Shown in pieces: positions 27,503 through 35,586 of a DNA stretch of 64,000 nt. The translations under genes and the position numbers were made by a program. The notes under the pieces were generated by a model, which made no database searches, was not told where the DNA came from, and saw only the letters and a list, made by a program, of their open reading frames with translations. Source of the stretch: Opitutaceae bacterium (GTDB lineage Bacteria; Verrucomicrobiota; Verrucomicrobiia; Opitutales; Opitutaceae); assembly GCA_018402455.1 (NCBI GenBank), contig JAGYIG010000008.1, forward strand, positions 45,501 to 109,500, given 5' to 3'. Within the stretch, counting starts at the first letter, position 1, and each line of letters begins with the position of its first letter.

Positions 27503-27875
27503 TTAATTGATGAATACGTTGTAAGGATCGCCCGGGTTCAGCGGCTGCGTCGCCCGATGCGAAAATTCTGCGCATGTTTGCGACCTCGGATGCGCTTGCT
27601 CCATGCGGTTCATGAGTCGGAGCTGGAGCCGTCGGTCGAGCTCCCTAACGCTCGACTGTAGGCATTTTCTGGGGTGTGATCGGCCACCTCCACCTTCAAG
27701 TCCGGCCCGGAGACCTCAACCCGCACTTTGGCCACATGGGACTCTGTTCGGCCCGGTGTTCGATGACGACCTCGGCGTGATCAACGCGACAGTGTTCGCT
27801 CAAAGAGATTAGCATTTCTTCGATTTTTCGTCGAGCGAAGCCGGGAAGGTGGCGATAGCGAATGGAAAGCATCAT
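27503..27875 (-). pseudogene. HPF/RaiA-family ribosome-associated protein, two frameshifts
   Basis: The product begins at ATG 27875 with AAAGG spaced 7 bp upstream. The first frame gives MMLSIRYRHLPGFARRKIEE, a helix and DHAEVVIEHRAEQSP. A one-base deletion then moves it to HVAKVRVEVSGPDLKVEVAD and HTPENAYSRAL, and a second one-base deletion to ELDRRLQLRLMNRMEQAHPR, ending at TAA 27503. The pattern is that of the S30AE (HPF/RaiA) fold, which binds idle ribosomes. If both indels are repaired the product is about 124 residues. It is the first gene of a two-gene operon with the carbonic anhydrase. The family assignment is moderately sure. Confidence 0.65.
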
Positions 27876-28126
27876 GGCAGGACCTTTGGTGGGCATTAGA
27901 TTTCGCTGAGCGCTCGTGGCCAACCGCCGGCGCCTATCCAGTCCCGTTAGCCGTGAGGAGGCCGCCAGCCGAAACATCTTCCCCTGGCCCCCGGGCGAGA
28001 GAGAGAAGTTTACCAAAGAAGGCCGGAGGCGTTGCATGGGATTGAAGGAACCAGAGCGGAGGATTGAAGTCACCCAGTTTACCCCGCCTGGAAAGATTCC
28101 ACTAATATGAATATATGACTTGTCTT

Positions 28127-28141
28127 TTAGGTTTTTCCTAA
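28127..28141. promoter_or_regulatory. LysR-type operator (T-N11-A dyad)
   Basis: TTAGG-N5-CCTAA is a perfect inverted repeat and contains the T-N11-A signature of LysR-type regulator binding sites (T at 28128, A at 28140). It lies 15 bp before the start codon of the NhaR-like regulator and directly downstream of an AT-rich stretch (28103-28120). Autoregulation by the encoded regulator is the natural reading. Confidence 0.5.
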
Positions 28142-28156
28142 TCTTTTGCTGACGCC

Positions 28157-29059
28157 ATGTCCCTGCCGTTCAACTATCACCACCTGCGCTATTTTCGCGC
28201 AGTAGCCCGCGAGGGCGGGCTGCGGCAGGCAGCGGAGAAGCTCCACGTCTCGCCACCATCGATCTCCGCCCAAGTCAAGGAGCTCGAGGATGCCTTCGGC
28301 GAAAAACTGTTTCAAAAAAAAGGCCGTGCCAACGTGTTGACCGATGCTGGCCAGATCGCGCTGCGCTATGCCGATGAGATTTTTTCGCTCGGCGAGGAGC
28401 TGGCCAACGCCATCCAACGTCGCCCTTCGTCCGAGCAGATGCGCTTGCACGTAGGCGTGGCCGACGCCTTACCCAAACTCGTGACCAATGAAATCCTGCG
28501 GCCGATATTCGCGAAGGAGCAGTCGATTCATGTGATCTGCCGCGAGGGCAAGTTGGCCGACCTCCTCGCCCAACTCGCGACGCACCGACTGGACATTGTG
28601 CTGGCGGACGAGCCCGCCTCGAGCAGCCACGGCCTGCGCGCCTTCAACCACAAGCTGGGCGAGTCGCCGGTGACGATTTGCGCCGCCACCACCTTGGCCA
28701 AGCAACTCAAACGCGGCTTCCCCAAATCCCTCCATCAAGCGCCGGCCCTCCTACCGGCGGAATCCACCGCGCTGCGGCGGTCGTTGGAAAATTGGTTCCG
28801 TGAGATCGGCGTGCGTCCCCGGGTGATGGCCGACTTCGAGGACGCCGCGTTGATGAAGGTGGTCGCCGCCGATGGGAAAGGGTTCATCGCCCTGCCCACC
28901 ATCGTGGCCGCCGAAGCCTTGGAACGCTACAATCTGCAGGCCATCGGCAAAACCAACCGCTGCACCGATCAGTTCTTTGCCATCACGACCGAGCGCCGCA
29001 TCACCCATCCGGCGATCAATATGATCACCGACAAGGCCCGCGAACTTTTCGCCCGCTAA
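28157..29059 (+). CDS. NhaR-like LysR family transcriptional regulator
   Basis: This 300-residue protein starts with a winged helix-turn-helix (FNYHHLRYFRAVAREGGLRQ, QAAEKLHVSPPSISAQVKEL, EKLFQKKGRANVLTDAG), followed by a periplasmic-binding-protein-like effector domain. The phrases LHVGVADALPKLVTNEILRP and RLDIVLADEPASSS closely follow NhaR, the Na+-responsive activator of sodium/proton antiporter genes in enterobacteria. The family name is likely; Na+ sensing here is inferred. Its stop codon is 5 bp before the start of a voltage-gated sodium channel gene, and a LysR-type dyad precedes its own start. It diverges from the HPF/carbonic anhydrase operon. Confidence 0.88.
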   Translation: MSLPFNYHHLRYFRAVAREGGLRQAAEKLHVSPPSISAQVKELEDAFGEKLFQKKGRANVLTDAGQIALRYADEIFSLGEELANAIQRRPSSEQMRLHVGVADALPKLVTNEILRPIFAKEQSIHVICREGKLADLLAQLATHRLDIVLADEPASSSHGLRAFNHKLGESPVTICAATTLAKQLKRGFPKSLHQAPALLPAESTALRRSLENWFREIGVRPRVMADFEDAALMKVVAADGKGFIALPTIVAAEALERYNLQAIGKTNRCTDQFFAITTERRITHPAINMITDKARELFAR

Positions 29060-29064
29060 CGCCC

Positions 29065-29877
29065 GTGACTCCCGCTCCCTCTCCGGCCGGATGGAACCGG
29101 CACCTGATCACGCTGTTGGAATCCATCGCGTTTCAGCACACCATCACGGCCGTCATTTTGCTCAACGCGATGGTACTCGGGCTCAAGGCCGGCCCCGACC
29201 AAGGCGCCGGGGCCCCGGGGCTTCTGATCAGACTCGATGACATCTGTCTCGGGATCTTTCTGTTCGAGTTGGTCCTGAAAATCATCGCCTACCGTTGGAG
29301 TTTTTGGCGCAGCGGTTGGAATATTTTCGACTTTGTGGTGGTGACCATCGCCCTCCTTCCCGACGCCGGGGTCTGGGGCGTGCTGCGGGCCCTGCGGGTG
29401 CTGCGAGTCATGCGCCTGCTCACGGTCGTGCCTCAGATGCGCAGAGTGGTGGCCGCCTTTTTGCACGCCATTCCCGGGCTCGGAGGCGTCGTCGCGGTTA
29501 TGGCCGTGTTCATCTACACCGCCGCCGTGCTGGCCACCAACCTGTTCAGCGCGGATTACCCCCAGTATTTTGGATCGGTCGGCGCGAGCCTCTTTTCCCT
29601 GTTTCAAATCATGACCCTGGAAAGCTGGTCGATGAGTATCGTGCGCCCGCTGATGGAGACACACCCGTGGGCGTGGCTGTTTTTTGTGCCCTTCATCATC
29701 ATCGCAACCTTCACGATTCTAAACCTGTTTATCGGCATCATCGTCTCGACCATGCAGGAGCTGCACATCGGGCCCGATCTGACCGGCAACCAAGCCGAAA
29801 TCGAAAAAACCTTGAGCCGGATCGAAACTGACCTGCAGTCCCTCCGCCAGAGCCTGAAACGACCGCCAACGGATTGA
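29065..29877 (+). CDS. NaChBac-type voltage-gated sodium channel
   Basis: This 270-residue protein, started by GTG 29065, has the six-helix layout of bacterial homotetrameric NaV channels. S1 to S3 occupy about residues 15-105. S4 is an arginine ladder (VLRALRVLRVMRLLTVV, then QMRRVV) near 108-132. The pore loop has the signature selectivity filter TLESWS near 187-192, followed by IVRPLM. S6 is FIIIATFTILNLFIGIIVST near 210-235. The C-terminus forms a short coiled coil (EKTLSRIETDLQSLRQSL) as in other NaV channels. It is translationally close to the NhaR-like gene. Function as a Na+ channel is well supported by the filter and the voltage sensor. Confidence 0.93.
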   Translation: MTPAPSPAGWNRHLITLLESIAFQHTITAVILLNAMVLGLKAGPDQGAGAPGLLIRLDDICLGIFLFELVLKIIAYRWSFWRSGWNIFDFVVVTIALLPDAGVWGVLRALRVLRVMRLLTVVPQMRRVVAAFLHAIPGLGGVVAVMAVFIYTAAVLATNLFSADYPQYFGSVGASLFSLFQIMTLESWSMSIVRPLMETHPWAWLFFVPFIIIATFTILNLFIGIIVSTMQELHIGPDLTGNQAEIEKTLSRIETDLQSLRQSLKRPPTD

Positions 29878-29949
29878 CTGGCGTAACAACGCCGTAAACC
29901 GGTGTCGTCGGTTGACGGTTTCCCCGCAGCGATCGCCGCAACGCGAACC

Positions 29950-31071
29950 TCACCGCGTCTGCTGGCGGATGTAATCCACCTCGTCCTGACGGTAGGGCGT
30001 GCCGTCGGCGCGAAAAATGTCGTGGTGCCACAGTTCCGGCTCGGCCGTGAAGACTTCGCGCCAAGAGGCCCACGGGTATTTGGTCTGCGACTTTCCGTCC
30101 ACCAGCCCCCAGTTGTACGCGCCGACCCGATGGCGCTTCATGATGCCCAGATGGGGATCGAAGGTGCTCTCGTTGCCCCGGGCCAGGTATTCGGTGCACA
30201 TGAGCGGACGGTTGTGGGCCGCCTTCATCTCTTCGATCTGCGCAGTCAGGTTTTTTTCCCCACTGTAATTGTGGAAGGAAAGGAAGTCCGCATTCGCCAA
30301 CATGAATTGGAAAAGGGGGGAGGGCTCCGCCCAACCGCCGTGATCGCGCCAAATCCCCGCGGTGATCGGCTGGCGCGGGTTAACCTCCCTCGCCCACTCG
30401 AAGGCTTTGATCAGCAGCTGATGCGACCGCTCCACTTTGTCGGCAAGTTCGAGACCGCCGTAAGCGCTCTGATTAAGGTTGCCGGGCTCGTTGAACAGGT
30501 CCCACGCCAAAACCCGCCGATCGTTGGCAAAATAGTGCATGATCCCCTTTACGTAATTGCGCAGCTCATCATGGCGCGCGGGATCACCCAGCAGGATTCG
30601 TCCGGGCGACTGCACCCAGCCGCTGTTGTGCACGTGCGGACGCGGCGGACGCTGCAAGCCCAGAAACGGATGCGGATCCCATACCCCGTCAAAAAAGACC
30701 AACATCGGCCGAATGCGTTTTCGCTGGGCAATTTTCAAAAACGCTTCGATGCGGTCGATAAACCCGTCGGGGTCCTGCTGCCAAATCAAGTCGTGGAGGA
30801 AAACCCGCATGGTGTTCATGCCGATGGCGGCCGCCCACTCGAGTTCCTGCTCAATGAGCTGCGCATCAAACGTCTCCGCCTGCCACATCTCGATCTGATT
30901 GATCGCATAGCGAGGGAGGTAGTTGGCCCCGACGGGCCAAGGTTGATCGGCATACCAATCATTGATCCGTTTTTCCGACCAACGCCCATGCAGGGTGTCC
31001 ACCCTCAAGTCCTCAGCGTTCAAACCAAAAGCCGCCATCAGCGAAGAGAGGAACAGTAGGACTCGTTTCAT
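29950..31071 (-). CDS. secreted GH5-like glycoside hydrolase
   Basis: This protein of about 373 residues begins with a signal peptide (MKRVLLFLSSLMAAFGLNA) and has the (beta/alpha)8 pattern of clan A glycosidases. The acid/base glutamate is in AWDLFNEPGNL near residue 180, and the probable nucleophile glutamate is in LMCTEYLARGN near 290. NTMRVFLHDLIWQQDP near 85 is also typical of GH5-like cellulase or mannanase folds. The exact polysaccharide is not predictable. It is the last gene of a run of minus-strand secreted genes (33678 to 29950) with 110 to 215 bp gaps. ATG 31071 is fixed by the signal peptide. Confidence 0.85.
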   Translation of the reverse strand: MKRVLLFLSSLMAAFGLNAEDLRVDTLHGRWSEKRINDWYADQPWPVGANYLPRYAINQIEMWQAETFDAQLIEQELEWAAAIGMNTMRVFLHDLIWQQDPDGFIDRIEAFLKIAQRKRIRPMLVFFDGVWDPHPFLGLQRPPRPHVHNSGWVQSPGRILLGDPARHDELRNYVKGIMHYFANDRRVLAWDLFNEPGNLNQSAYGGLELADKVERSHQLLIKAFEWAREVNPRQPITAGIWRDHGGWAEPSPLFQFMLANADFLSFHNYSGEKNLTAQIEEMKAAHNRPLMCTEYLARGNESTFDPHLGIMKRHRVGAYNWGLVDGKSQTKYPWASWREVFTAEPELWHHDIFRADGTPYRQDEVDYIRQQTR

Positions 31072-31183
31072 CAGGGATCGAAAACCGGGACTGGAATGAA
31101 TTTTCAATCCAACCCGTCCCGTAGTGCAATTCCGCAAACCCCATCCCCGCAAGTTTGCGTAGTCCCAAAATGGGGCCTGACCC

Positions 31184-32479
31184 CTAGCGGATCCAGTAGA
31201 TGTGATTACTGAGGATGTCCTGCAGGCCATCGCCGCGGACGCCGTCCGTGTAGATGAAGCTGGGCTCGTCCGGGACTTCGTTGAAACCGGTGGAGCGTTC
31301 GATGTTCGGCATCCATCGCGGCGAATCGGGATTGGGCGGGTCCATCACCTCCGCGGTGAAGGTGTGCCCCCTGTCCTCGGAGCGGAAGCGAACGATCTCG
31401 GTCGTTTCCTCGCCCCAGGCGTGCTTGCCCTCCTGCAACTGCATGACGGTGCCCACGATCATTGGCTGGCCGTTGGCACCGATGGAGACCCCTCCGTGCA
31501 TGAACAGGTCCCAGTCCCGATAGGCGGGCGGCAGAAACGAATTGAGTAACACGTGGTCCCATCCGCCATCTTCGTGCGGACGCACGAGGTAGGAATGGGC
31601 GCTGCGCCCCACCTGGGCTCCATAGACCAAATGCGGCACCCCGGCGGCATTCACCGCCATCGAACCGGCATTGAGCACGCGGCCGTGCTCCGTGCGGCCC
31701 TCCGCAAATGAATCAAGGGTCTCGGCGGTGGCCGGCACGGCGACGACTTCGCCCTTCGCCTTGCGCCACGTCTCTCCGTTATCGTCGCTGGCCAAATAAC
31801 CGGCCGTGGTGATCGAAATCATGGCATCCTCGCCGGGGGTTTCGTAGATGCGCGCACTCAAGTGCAGGGTTTGATGGTCCGGGCTCCAAGCCAGCGAGGC
31901 GGCAAACTGCGCGTAATCCATAAACCGCGAGCGCAAGAGGGATCGTTGGTAGGACCAATCCCCCTCCGGCGGTTTGGCCCACATCTCCAATTCCCACGGC
32001 CGGTCGTCGTAACTGCGGCGCGCCGTCATGATCAGCGTGCCATCCGCCGCAACCACCAGTGCCGGGTAGGTCAAATCGTGTCCAACTTCCTGATACTCTG
32101 TCCATTCCCGGGAGTCGTGAGGGCGCACGGAGCGGCGATAACGGAGCGGATTATGGTGCGAATAATACAAGACGTGCAGGTAACCTTCGCCATCGATCGT
32201 CAGGGCCGGACCGCCGTGATTACTCGCGGCATCCCCGAGATCGACGACCGGTGACCACGACGCCGTGGCGTGGTCGTAGGTCCGCACCCGCGCCCGAAAT
32301 CCGTCGCTGGGCGTATCCAGCCACCCAATATGAGTTTTCCCCGCGACCGTGATGATCTTCGGTGACTCAATATAGGCGGTGGCGCGGCCAGAGCCCTCGT
32401 TCGACAACAAAAACCGTTCCGCACCGTGAGCCCCATTCAAGACCAGAACGGCGAGCACCCCGATCATCGTCCCGCGCAC
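31184..32479 (-). CDS. secreted BNR-4 repeat protein (sialidase-like propeller)
   Basis: This protein of about 431 residues is a six-bladed sialidase-like propeller of the BNR_4 kind. Typical segments are GWLDTPSDGFRARVRTYDH near residue 50, ALTIDGEGYLHVLYYSHHNP near 90 and FMDYAQFAASLAWSPDHQTL near 180, with Asp boxes SDDNGETWRKA near 235 and SEDRGHTFTAE near 375. Proteins of this family are often linked to ulvan or rhamnogalacturonan breakdown. I chose GTG 32479 because it gives a charged n-region (RGTMIGVLAVLVLNG) and has GAGG about 9 bp upstream; ATGs at 32554 and 32467 are alternatives. Confidence 0.78.
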   Translation of the reverse strand: MRGTMIGVLAVLVLNGAHGAERFLLSNEGSGRATAYIESPKIITVAGKTHIGWLDTPSDGFRARVRTYDHATASWSPVVDLGDAASNHGGPALTIDGEGYLHVLYYSHHNPLRYRRSVRPHDSREWTEYQEVGHDLTYPALVVAADGTLIMTARRSYDDRPWELEMWAKPPEGDWSYQRSLLRSRFMDYAQFAASLAWSPDHQTLHLSARIYETPGEDAMISITTAGYLASDDNGETWRKAKGEVVAVPATAETLDSFAEGRTEHGRVLNAGSMAVNAAGVPHLVYGAQVGRSAHSYLVRPHEDGGWDHVLLNSFLPPAYRDWDLFMHGGVSIGANGQPMIVGTVMQLQEGKHAWGEETTEIVRFRSEDRGHTFTAEVMDPPNPDSPRWMPNIERSTGFNEVPDEPSFIYTDGVRGDGLQDILSNHIYWIR

Positions 32480-32694
32480 CTTCGATGGCCTCAGGCACCG
32501 CGGCCAGCAGGAGAGACAACAAGTTAAAGCGGCGGGGGTGAGCTTTTCGACCATGCGGCAAGCTGGGCGGCACACCTCCCCCGGACAAGGTTTGAGTAAG
32601 ATGAACAACGAATAATCGCCATGATATTTCATCCCTGCGGGCCGGCGATCACGCGCCGGGCATCCGTCCCGAGGCAGGAGGCGCACGCCGCCGC

Positions 32695-33678
32695 TCAATC
32701 CACCTCCGCGCGCAGCACAAAGCCCTGATTGGTTCCTCCGACCACGATGACCTTCTCCCCGTCGTGCGTCGCGATCACGTGATCAAACCAATCCCCCTCG
32801 ACGCCGGTGCCGACATCCCCCCAGTTCATCCATGTCCGTCCGCTGTCGGCGGAATAGTGCAGGTGTTTCGAATTCCGATAGGTCGTGAAAATGACTCGAC
32901 CTTGCCCCAGACTCACAAAGTCATCGGCCGAGTCGCCCACGTGCCCCAGATTCGCCCAGGTCTCGCCGTTGTCTTCACTGCGTAACACGTGCCCGGATTC
33001 CGTGCCGATCAAGACCTCGTCGTTGCCGAGGTAATCGATCGCATACAGGTACGAATCCATCAGCTGGCCCACATCGCGCCAGGTGACGCCGTCGTCGGTG
33101 CTCTTGTAGATGTTGCCGGCCCAACCGTTGGCCACGATGCCATCCCCCACCAGCTGCAACCGATAAATCGCCAGCGGCGAGATCGGGTCGCTCACTTCCC
33201 AGGTCGCACCCCCGTCGGTAGAGCGCGTGATGCGGCCCCCCCCGGCATCGGTGTCCGCCACCAACACCGTGCCGGCACCCGTCACCACCAATCCGTAAGC
33301 GTTAGCGAAAACCGTGCCGCTAGCCGCGTCGTTGACGCGACCCAGATCCCGCCAGGTCCGACCGTCGTCCTCCGTCTTCCACACATGGACCTTTGCGCCG
33401 GTCAGGATGTAGCCCACCCCGCCTTCACCGGCGGCGATGCAGGTGATGTAATCGTCTCCGCCGAGGTTGGCGATCTTCGTCCACGTCTTCCCCCAATCCT
33501 CGCTGCGGTAGACGTTGCTCGGGTTCGGTCGTCGGGTGCCCAACACGATCACGCCGTCGCCAAAATCGGCGATCGCATCGATCCGTCCCCCGGGTTCGAC
33601 CTCGATGCGCTCCCACGCGGACTCGATCGCCGTTAAACCCGTGGCCAACCAACTGCCCAAGAGGAGTCTTTTTAACAT
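32695..33678 (-). CDS. secreted Asp-box beta-propeller protein
   Basis: This protein of about 327 residues has a signal peptide (KRLLLGSWLATGLTA) and six regularly spaced Asp boxes: SEDWGKTW, TEDDGRTW, STDGGATW, STDDGVTW, SEDNGETW and SADSGRTW. This regular array marks a propeller of the BNR/sortilin-VPS10 or sialidase type. There is no obvious arginine triad of true sialidases, so it is more likely a binding propeller or a lyase-like protein. It is followed on the same strand by the BNR-4 gene and the GH5-like gene, suggesting a shared glycan target. Confidence 0.78.
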   Translation of the reverse strand: MLKRLLLGSWLATGLTAIESAWERIEVEPGGRIDAIADFGDGVIVLGTRRPNPSNVYRSEDWGKTWTKIANLGGDDYITCIAAGEGGVGYILTGAKVHVWKTEDDGRTWRDLGRVNDAASGTVFANAYGLVVTGAGTVLVADTDAGGGRITRSTDGGATWEVSDPISPLAIYRLQLVGDGIVANGWAGNIYKSTDDGVTWRDVGQLMDSYLYAIDYLGNDEVLIGTESGHVLRSEDNGETWANLGHVGDSADDFVSLGQGRVIFTTYRNSKHLHYSADSGRTWMNWGDVGTGVEGDWFDHVIATHDGEKVIVVGGTNQGFVLRAEVD

Positions 33679-33760
33679 AAGGAGCACTCAAGTGATGTCC
33701 GCGGCGCTGACAAGCCACGTTCGTAACCCGACGCCGAAACGTCACGGGCCGGTCCGTGCC

Positions 33761-34282
33761 TCACCGCATCGGGCCGATGAGTTCGATGAACGTGCCATCC
33801 GGATCCTGAATCAGGACAAAATGTCGGTCGCCCTCGCCGCCCAGCGGGATGGGAGTTTCGCCTAGCAACTTCACGCCACGTTGTTTGATCCGATTTACGA
33901 AGGGCGTGAGGTCCACCACATTGAGGGTGATATACTGCATGCCGGTGTGATCCATGATGGTCTCTCCTCGTTGCGACTTCGCCTTGTCGCCGAAGGTCAT
34001 GAGCTTCCACTGCGGCGCACCCGGCGAGTCTTCGAGGCGGAGCACGGAAACCGCCAGGGGGGTGCCATCCGTGAGCCCCGATGATTTGGCGAAATCAGCG
34101 CCCACTTCAAACCCACCCGTCTGCTGCATTCCCACCACCTCAGTGTAGAAGGCCAATGACTTTTCCAAGTCCGACACCACGACTCCGATACTGATCAACG
34201 GATCGGAGAACTTAAGGTTGGTGGCGGAAGAAAAGGGGACGGACATGGCGAGCAGGACGAAGAGGGCAAGGAACTTGGGCAT
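33761..34282 (-). CDS. exported VOC (glyoxalase/bleomycin resistance fold) protein
   Basis: This 173-residue protein has a clear signal peptide (KFLALFVLLAMSVPFSSA) followed by one complete vicinal-oxygen-chelate domain (ISIGVVVSDLEKSLAFYTEV, VLRLEDSPGAPQWKLMTFGD, TGMQYITLNVVDLTPFVNRI, HFVLIQDPDGTFIELIGP). The metal-site glutamate of the last strand is present in FIELIG. VOC proteins are normally cytoplasmic, so an exported one is unusual. Its neighbours are a sialidase-like propeller and a lactonase. Substrate unknown. Confidence 0.8.
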   Translation of the reverse strand: MPKFLALFVLLAMSVPFSSATNLKFSDPLISIGVVVSDLEKSLAFYTEVVGMQQTGGFEVGADFAKSSGLTDGTPLAVSVLRLEDSPGAPQWKLMTFGDKAKSQRGETIMDHTGMQYITLNVVDLTPFVNRIKQRGVKLLGETPIPLGGEGDRHFVLIQDPDGTFIELIGPMR

Positions 34283-34356
34283 GAGGTTTTAGCAGAGGCG
34301 AAGGTTCGACGAGGAAGACCAAACCTGCCTCGTGAGCCCACCAGGGTCAACGCCGC

Positions 34357-35490
34357 CTAAAATGAATCGTTGAGCCCAAACAACACGCAGACGGCTCGGG
34401 GCACCGCGATTTCCTGACCCGTCGCCGTCAGCCCCCCCGTCTCCCCGTCCACCCGAAACACCGTCAGGTTATGGGAGTCTTGATTGGCACACAGCAGCCA
34501 TTGTCCATCGGGACTCAACGCGAAGTTGCGCGGGTTCCTTCCCCCGGTGGCCACCGCTCCCGTGCGCGTGAGGCTGCCCGTCGCTTCGTCGCGAGCGAAG
34601 GTGACGATCGTATTGTCGCCGCGATGGGCGGCATAGAGGAACCGGCCATTGGGGTGGGCTCTGATTTCGGAAGACGATATCGGTCCGTCATAACCCGTCG
34701 GTAGGATCGACCCGTGTTGGCGCGGTTGCAGGACGGCGTCCGTTCCGCCGTAAGCCAGCACCGTAATCGAGCCATCGAGTTCATTGAGCACGTAGAGAGT
34801 CTGCCCATCCGGCGAAAATGTGCTGTGCCGCGGACCGGCTCCCGGGGCGATACTCGCGTCGTGCTCGGGCCGCGCCCGCAGCGTCCCGACCTCGCCGGTG
34901 AGGTCAAACGCGAGCACCCGGTCGAGTCCCAGATCGGCCACCCAGGCGAAATGGCCGTCCGGCGAAATCGTGACCGAATGGGCGTGCGGGGCCTCTTGGC
35001 GGTCAGCGTTCGGACCCAACACGCCCTCGTGCTCGATCAGGTTCCCGCCGGGGCCCAAGCGCCCGTCCGGTGCCAAGGCCCAATGGGTGGTATATCCGCC
35101 GCCATAGCTCACCGCGATCACCCGCCGCCCCGAAGGGTCCACCGCCAAATGACAGAACGAGCCTCGGGCCACCGTGCGGCGATTCAACTCCGTGAGGGTG
35201 CCCGTCCCCGGGTCCATCACCAAGGCCACCACGCCGCCCCGTCCGTCTTCGTCCCGGGTCAGGGCATAGACGATCCGACCATTCGGGTGCAGCGCCAGGA
35301 ACTCCGGATCGGTCAGGGCTTTCACCAATCGAGCCTCCGTCAGCGCCCCCGTGGCCGGATCCAGCGTGGTCGCATAGATGCCTTCACTCCCGTTGCGGGT
35401 ATACGTTCCCAGGAGGACGGTAAGCGGTTCCGCGGACACGAACGTCAGCATCAAACTCAACCCAAGACCGAGCAATCGAAACCTTTGCAT
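34357..35490 (-). CDS. exported lactonase family (6-phosphogluconolactonase-type) seven-bladed propeller
   Basis: This 377-residue protein has a signal peptide (LLGLGLSLMLTFVSA) and the seven-bladed pattern of the Pgl-type lactonase family: VLLGTYTRNGSEGIYATTLD near residue 25, HLAVDPSGRRVIAVSYGGG near 110, HAHSVTISPDGHFAWVADLG near 165, GPRHSTFSPDGQTLYVLNEL near 215 and PRNFALSPDGQWLLCANQ near 325. Being exported, it is unlikely to serve the pentose phosphate pathway and may open sugar lactones or muconolactone-like compounds in the periplasm. The gene lies with the carbohydrate cluster and diverges from the GH172 gene. Confidence 0.87.
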   Translation of the reverse strand: MQRFRLLGLGLSLMLTFVSAEPLTVLLGTYTRNGSEGIYATTLDPATGALTEARLVKALTDPEFLALHPNGRIVYALTRDEDGRGGVVALVMDPGTGTLTELNRRTVARGSFCHLAVDPSGRRVIAVSYGGGYTTHWALAPDGRLGPGGNLIEHEGVLGPNADRQEAPHAHSVTISPDGHFAWVADLGLDRVLAFDLTGEVGTLRARPEHDASIAPGAGPRHSTFSPDGQTLYVLNELDGSITVLAYGGTDAVLQPRQHGSILPTGYDGPISSSEIRAHPNGRFLYAAHRGDNTIVTFARDEATGSLTRTGAVATGGRNPRNFALSPDGQWLLCANQDSHNLTVFRVDGETGGLTATGQEIAVPRAVCVLFGLNDSF

Positions 35491-35586
35491 CGGTCCAGGG
35501 TAGGGCCGCGGCCCCCCAACACAAACTTCGAGCGCTCACTTGATTTAGGTTTAACACCGCGTCCTTCCCCCGCCTAGCTGGCCCCC

